The notes beneath the pieces were generated by a model that ran no database searches, was not told the DNA's origin, and saw only the letters and a list, made by a program, of their open reading frames with translations. The translations under genes were made by a program, and so were the position numbers. A stretch of 64,000 nt of DNA from an uncultured Pelagibacteraceae bacterium (GTDB lineage Bacteria > Pseudomonadota > Alphaproteobacteria > Pelagibacterales > Pelagibacteraceae): positions 38,612 to 102,611 of the forward strand of contig CACBGU010000002.1 of NCBI GenBank assembly GCA_902538885.1, in the 5' to 3' direction. Shown piece by piece: positions 61,190-64,000 of this stretch. Position 1 is the first letter of the stretch. Every line of letters starts with the position of its first letter.

Positions 61190-62409
61190 TGACGAAAATT
61201 AATTCTTTAAATGATATTGTAAAGAACGGCCTTTGTATTGGCTGTGGTCTTTGCAAAAGTATTGCAGGTAACTCCCTTGAAATGGAGATGAGCAATAAAG
61301 GTAATTTAGAACCTAAAGAATTGACACCAATCACAAATGAAACTTTAGATGAAATCAAAAAAGTCTGTCCTGGTGTTATTGCAGAAGGTCCTGAAGATCA
61401 TGAGGAAAATGAAGGATCCAATAAAGATTTGGTTTGGGGAAATTATTTTGATTTATATTATTCATGGTCTACCGATCCAAAAATTAGATTTCAAAGCTCA
61501 ACAGGAGGTTTGTTAAATGGATTATCTTTATATTTACTAGAACAAAAGAAAGTTGATTTTATAATGCATACAGCAGGGGACAAAGATAACCCTATGCGAA
61601 ACATTGTTAAATACAGTTATAATAAAGAGGACTTAATTAACTGCGAAAGTAGATCAAGATACGGTCCTTCATCACCTTTAAGTGAATTTCATAAAGCTTT
61701 AGATAAAAAACAAACCTTTGCTTTTGTTGGAAAACCCTGTGATGCAGGAGCTATCAAATTACTCGCTAAATCAGATAAAAGAGTTTATCAGTATTGTAAA
61801 TATATATTCACTCTTGTTTGTGGAGGTTTTCAAGAACTTACTAAATCAAAAGAATTTATTGATAGCTTTGATGTTAAAGAACGAGAGTTAGAAGAATTTA
61901 GATACAGAGGATTTGGTAACCCTGGAAGAATGTATATTAAAACAAAAGATCAAAGAGAGTTTGATAAAGATTATAATTCTTTTTGGGGTGATGAAAGTAA
62001 TTGGAAAGTTCCATTTAGATGTAAAATATGCCCCGATGCAATTGGAGAAAGTTCTGATATTGCAGCGCTAGATACGTGGAGGGGCGGTTCACCTAAAGGA
62101 GAAGATGAAGGTTTTAATGCTGCAGTGATGCGAACTAAAAAAGGAATTAAAGTATTTAATGAAGCAGTAGAAAGTGGATATATTGTTAAAGGAGATAAAT
62201 TAACTATTGAAGATATTAAAGATTTCCAACCCCATCAAACCAGTAAAAAACAAGCAGTTTACGCAAGACACTTAGGAATGAAAAATAATAATGTGACGAC
62301 AATTACAACTAAAAACCTTAGAATAGAAGAATTATACAAATTAAATGATATTGAATATAACAAACAACAAGAAAAAGGGGTTAGTCAAAGATTAAATAAA
62401 AATGATTGA
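61189..62409 (+). CDS. FrhB-like iron-sulfur flavoprotein (F420 hydrogenase beta-subunit family)
   Basis: A 406-residue protein of the coenzyme F420 hydrogenase/dehydrogenase beta-subunit family. The N-terminus has a partial ferredoxin motif, GLCIGCGLCKSI at 13-24. FQSSTGGLLNGLSLYLLEQ near 100 and AFVGKPCDAGAIKLLAK near 180 are the family nucleotide/FAD blocks. FRCKICPDAIGESSDIAALDTWRGG near 280 is the second Cys-rich block. Relatives include FrhB, F420-linked reductases and the plant and cyanobacterial chlorophyll reductase HCAR. The operon context suggests reduction of a catabolic intermediate with ferredoxin rather than F420. Confidence 0.8.
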   Translation: MTKINSLNDIVKNGLCIGCGLCKSIAGNSLEMEMSNKGNLEPKELTPITNETLDEIKKVCPGVIAEGPEDHEENEGSNKDLVWGNYFDLYYSWSTDPKIRFQSSTGGLLNGLSLYLLEQKKVDFIMHTAGDKDNPMRNIVKYSYNKEDLINCESRSRYGPSSPLSEFHKALDKKQTFAFVGKPCDAGAIKLLAKSDKRVYQYCKYIFTLVCGGFQELTKSKEFIDSFDVKERELEEFRYRGFGNPGRMYIKTKDQREFDKDYNSFWGDESNWKVPFRCKICPDAIGESSDIAALDTWRGGSPKGEDEGFNAAVMRTKKGIKVFNEAVESGYIVKGDKLTIEDIKDFQPHQTSKKQAVYARHLGMKNNNVTTITTKNLRIEELYKLNDIEYNKQQEKGVSQRLNKND

Positions 62410-62515
62410 GTTTATAGATATATTTTTTAATCAATATTTAAGGATTTTCGTAGGTATTGTACTGATTGGTCTTATTTTGTTTTCTTTATATTACAAATTT
62501 AAAGACAAAAAGTAA
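62402..62515 (+). CDS. 37-aa single-pass membrane peptide
   Basis: Below the track cutoff. The ATG at 62402 lies inside the end of the FrhB-like gene, overlapping it by eight bases. It reads MIEFIDIFFNQYLRIFVGIVLIGLILFSLYYKFKDKK: one membrane helix with a lysine-rich cytoplasmic tail. The tight overlap and positive-inside pattern argue for a real gene. No family recognised. Confidence 0.45.
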   Translation: MIEFIDIFFNQYLRIFVGIVLIGLILFSLYYKFKDKK

Positions 62516-62562
62516 CAGAATGTAGGGTTGTGAACTATTTAATATTCATTTAAATTTAGATT

Positions 62563-63675
62563 ATGCTTAGTTATATAATACCTTTTTTAATTTTAATTCT
62601 TGTTGTTGTATTTATTCATGAATATGGACATTATTATTTTGCAAGAAAATATGGTGTAGGTGTAACTGATTTTTCAATTGGTTTTGGTAAAGAATTATTT
62701 GGGTGGAACGATAAATTTGGAACAAGATGGAAAATTTGCGCAATTCCTTTAGGTGGATATGTAAAATTTTTTGGAGATAGAAATGTTTATTCACAAGCTG
62801 ACCATCAAGAAATTTTAGAAAAATATAACGAAGAAGAACTGGAAAAATTATTTATTTTAAAACCTTTATACCAGAGGGTTTTAATTGTGTTTGGCGGTCC
62901 TTTAGCTAATTTTTTACTAGCTTTAGTAATATTTTTTTCAATTTATACTTTTATAGGTAAAGATTTTACTCCTGCAGTCATAAATGAAGTTCAAAAAGAT
63001 AGTCCAGCAATGATAGGAGGGCTTAAAGCTGAGGATATAATTTTAGAAATAGACGGTAATGAAGTTAAAAGCATTATGGAAGTTTCAAAATTTATCACGA
63101 TGTCTACTGGTGATTTTATAGATTTCAAAGTTAAGCGTTCCTATGATGAATTAATACTAAAAGTAAAACCCAATATTGTTGAAGGTGATGACGGATTGGG
63201 AAATAAAATAAACAAAAGAATGGTTGGTATTAAGCTTGGAGCTTATAACAATAAAGTTAACCATGTTAAATTAGGACCTGCTCAGGCTTTATATCATGCA
63301 GGTTATGAAGTTTATTTTGTAAGCGTTTCCTCATTAAAATACATCGGAGGAATGATTTTAGGTAAAGCAGATACTTCTCAATTGGGAGGACCAATTAGAA
63401 TTGCTAAAATTTCTGGACAAGTTGCAACGTTTGGAGTGTTAGCTTTCATTAGTATGATGGCTTATATTTCAATAAGTTTGGGTCTTATTAATCTATTTCC
63501 AATACCAATGTTAGATGGAGGGCATTTAATGTTTTATGCGTTTGAGAAAGTTTTAGGCCGACCTTTATCCCAAAGAACTCAAGAAGGTTTTTTTCGAATC
63601 GGATTGTTTTTGTTGTTATCATTGATGTTTTTCACCACATTTAATGATCTAAAAGACCTTGGTTTATTTAGATAA
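62563..63675 (+). CDS. rseP: RIP metalloprotease RseP (site-2 protease)
   Basis: Inner-membrane zinc protease that cuts transmembrane anti-sigma factors and remnant signal peptides. The 370-residue protein has VVVFIHEYGHYYFARKYGV near 15-33 with the catalytic HExxH, IPLGGYVKFFGD near 66, FGGPLANFLLALVIFF near 108, a single PDZ domain (VQKDSPAMIGGLKAEDIILEIDGNEV near 143), and the second active-site motif NLFPIPMLDGGHLMFYAFE near 315 with the zinc Asp. One PDZ rather than two and this length fit alphaproteobacterial RseP/MmpA. Confidence 0.93.
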   Translation: MLSYIIPFLILILVVVFIHEYGHYYFARKYGVGVTDFSIGFGKELFGWNDKFGTRWKICAIPLGGYVKFFGDRNVYSQADHQEILEKYNEEELEKLFILKPLYQRVLIVFGGPLANFLLALVIFFSIYTFIGKDFTPAVINEVQKDSPAMIGGLKAEDIILEIDGNEVKSIMEVSKFITMSTGDFIDFKVKRSYDELILKVKPNIVEGDDGLGNKINKRMVGIKLGAYNNKVNHVKLGPAQALYHAGYEVYFVSVSSLKYIGGMILGKADTSQLGGPIRIAKISGQVATFGVLAFISMMAYISISLGLINLFPIPMLDGGHLMFYAFEKVLGRPLSQRTQEGFFRIGLFLLLSLMFFTTFNDLKDLGLFR

Positions 63676-63775
63676 TTCACATTTTTAAAAGTTAAAAAAA
63701 GTCAATAAAACCAACGTTTATTTATGTTTTTACAAGATATTGTGTGTTTTAAAAAACTATATACTAAAAAAAAGC

Positions 63776-63806
63776 TTGATTTATCAACGTTTATGACAAG
63801 TATAAA
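63776..63806 (+). promoter_or_regulatory. Possible promoter for the HU gene
   Basis: TTGATT (63776) and TATAAA (63801) with a 19-base spacer resemble a sigma-70 promoter, 27 bases before the HU start. The spacer is slightly long. A CAACGTTTAT repeat occurs at 63712 and inside the spacer at 63785, a possible binding site. Confidence 0.35.
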
Positions 63807-63832
63807 TATTAACCAACAAAACCGGAGCTAAA

Positions 63833-64000
63833 ATGAACAAAAAACAACTAATTGCTAAGCTTTCTGGCTCATTAAATTTGAGCAAAGCAGATGCTGAGCG
63901 AACTTTTGATACAATTACCAACACTATTTTAGACGCTCTAAAAGGTGATGACTCAGTAAAAATTGCTGGATTTGGTACGTACAAAGTAGCAAAAAGAAAA
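63833..64000 (+). CDS. HU/IHF-family DNA-binding protein (runs off the window)
   Basis: The frame starts at ATG 63833 after CCGGAGCTAAA, and continues open to the last base (56 residues visible). MNKKQLIAKLSGSLNLSKADAERTFDTITNTILDALKGDDSVKIAGFGTYKVAKRK is the N-terminal helices and first strand of an HU-type histone-like protein, with the family motif GFG(T/S)F written here as GFGTYKV. The DNA-binding arm (RNPQTG) lies beyond the window, so HU and IHF cannot be told apart. The ORF track missed it because no stop is present. Confidence 0.88.
   Translation, partial: MNKKQLIAKLSGSLNLSKADAERTFDTITNTILDALKGDDSVKIAGFGTYKVAKRK

Noticed and set aside
61189-62409. A genuine F420-dependent hydrogenase subunit
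   Set aside because: No F420 biosynthesis or hydrogenase genes are in the window, and the family includes ferredoxin-dependent members that do not use F420.
1-64000. CRISPR arrays, insertion sequences, prophage or conjugative elements
   Set aside because: No regularly spaced repeats, transposase, integrase or phage structural genes were seen, and base composition looks uniform.

Overview
This is an AT-rich (about 30% GC by eye), tightly packed bacterial window with start/stop overlaps, very short intergenic gaps and several convergent genes that overlap by a few bases. Gene content points to a marine alphaproteobacterium of the SAR11/Pelagibacterales type: many periplasmic-binding-protein transporters, a TPP riboswitch in front of a sodium:solute symporter (the thiV arrangement), a GcvT/DmdA-like protein beside isocitrate lyase, and few regulators. 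The lineage call is inference from content and composition; there is no rRNA in the window.

Region 1 (1-28.6 kb) is a catabolic and uptake block. It opens with the 5' end of moaA and a GYD-domain gene. A sugar/polyol ABC transporter (binding protein, permease, single-domain ATPase) follows, then inositol genes (iolG, a second Gfo/Idh/MocA dehydrogenase, iolE) and, 16 kb further on, iolD with another Gfo/Idh/MocA gene and an SDR. Between them lie a TRAP transporter (dctQMP), a Sel1-repeat gene, a di-haem cytochrome c peroxidase with no visible canonical start codon, two 2-hydroxyacid dehydrogenases, two Fe(II)/2-oxoglutarate oxygenase-type genes, PanE-like and PanB-like genes, a C11orf54/DUF1907 homologue, a small winged-helix regulator, an HpcH/HpaI aldolase, an aldehyde dehydrogenase and a PdxA2-like dehydrogenase. 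Many intergenic regions here carry a TTATATATA-type element.

Region 2 (27.6-40.5 kb) has a tripartite tricarboxylate-type transporter (tctCBA) followed by an SDR and a ROK kinase. Next comes a glucose-type ABC transporter (binding protein, two permeases, ATPase) followed by an SDR, an aldose 1-epimerase, a Gfo/Idh/MocA dehydrogenase and a convergent tartrate/malate-type dehydrogenase. The set fits import and oxidation of an aldose.

Region 3 (40.5-49.6 kb) holds a secreted pentapeptide-repeat protein, two small genes, the TPP riboswitch plus transporter, a thioredoxin-like protein, an ABC-2 exporter, a GcvT/DmdA-like gene, and isocitrate lyase with a 53-aa gene before it. Divergent to these is a ScfR/RamB-type regulator; the gap between them carries six TTTACAAA-type half-sites.

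Region 4 (49.5-64 kb) is mostly housekeeping: GNAT, TauE/SafE, SOUL, carbonic-anhydrase-like, ybbA/ybbP divergent to tesA, TPR, SRAP, yajQ, rseP and the start of an HU-type gene. It also holds a four-gene operon (PhyH-like oxygenase, 3-hydroxyisobutyrate-dehydrogenase-like, class II aldolase, FrhB-like iron-sulfur flavoprotein). All four solute-binding-protein genes are followed closely by an intrinsic-terminator-like hairpin, and three share a strong GAGGGA-type ribosome site. In the tct operon the hairpin lies inside the next gene's initiation region. I see no tRNA, rRNA, insertion sequence, prophage or CRISPR array.
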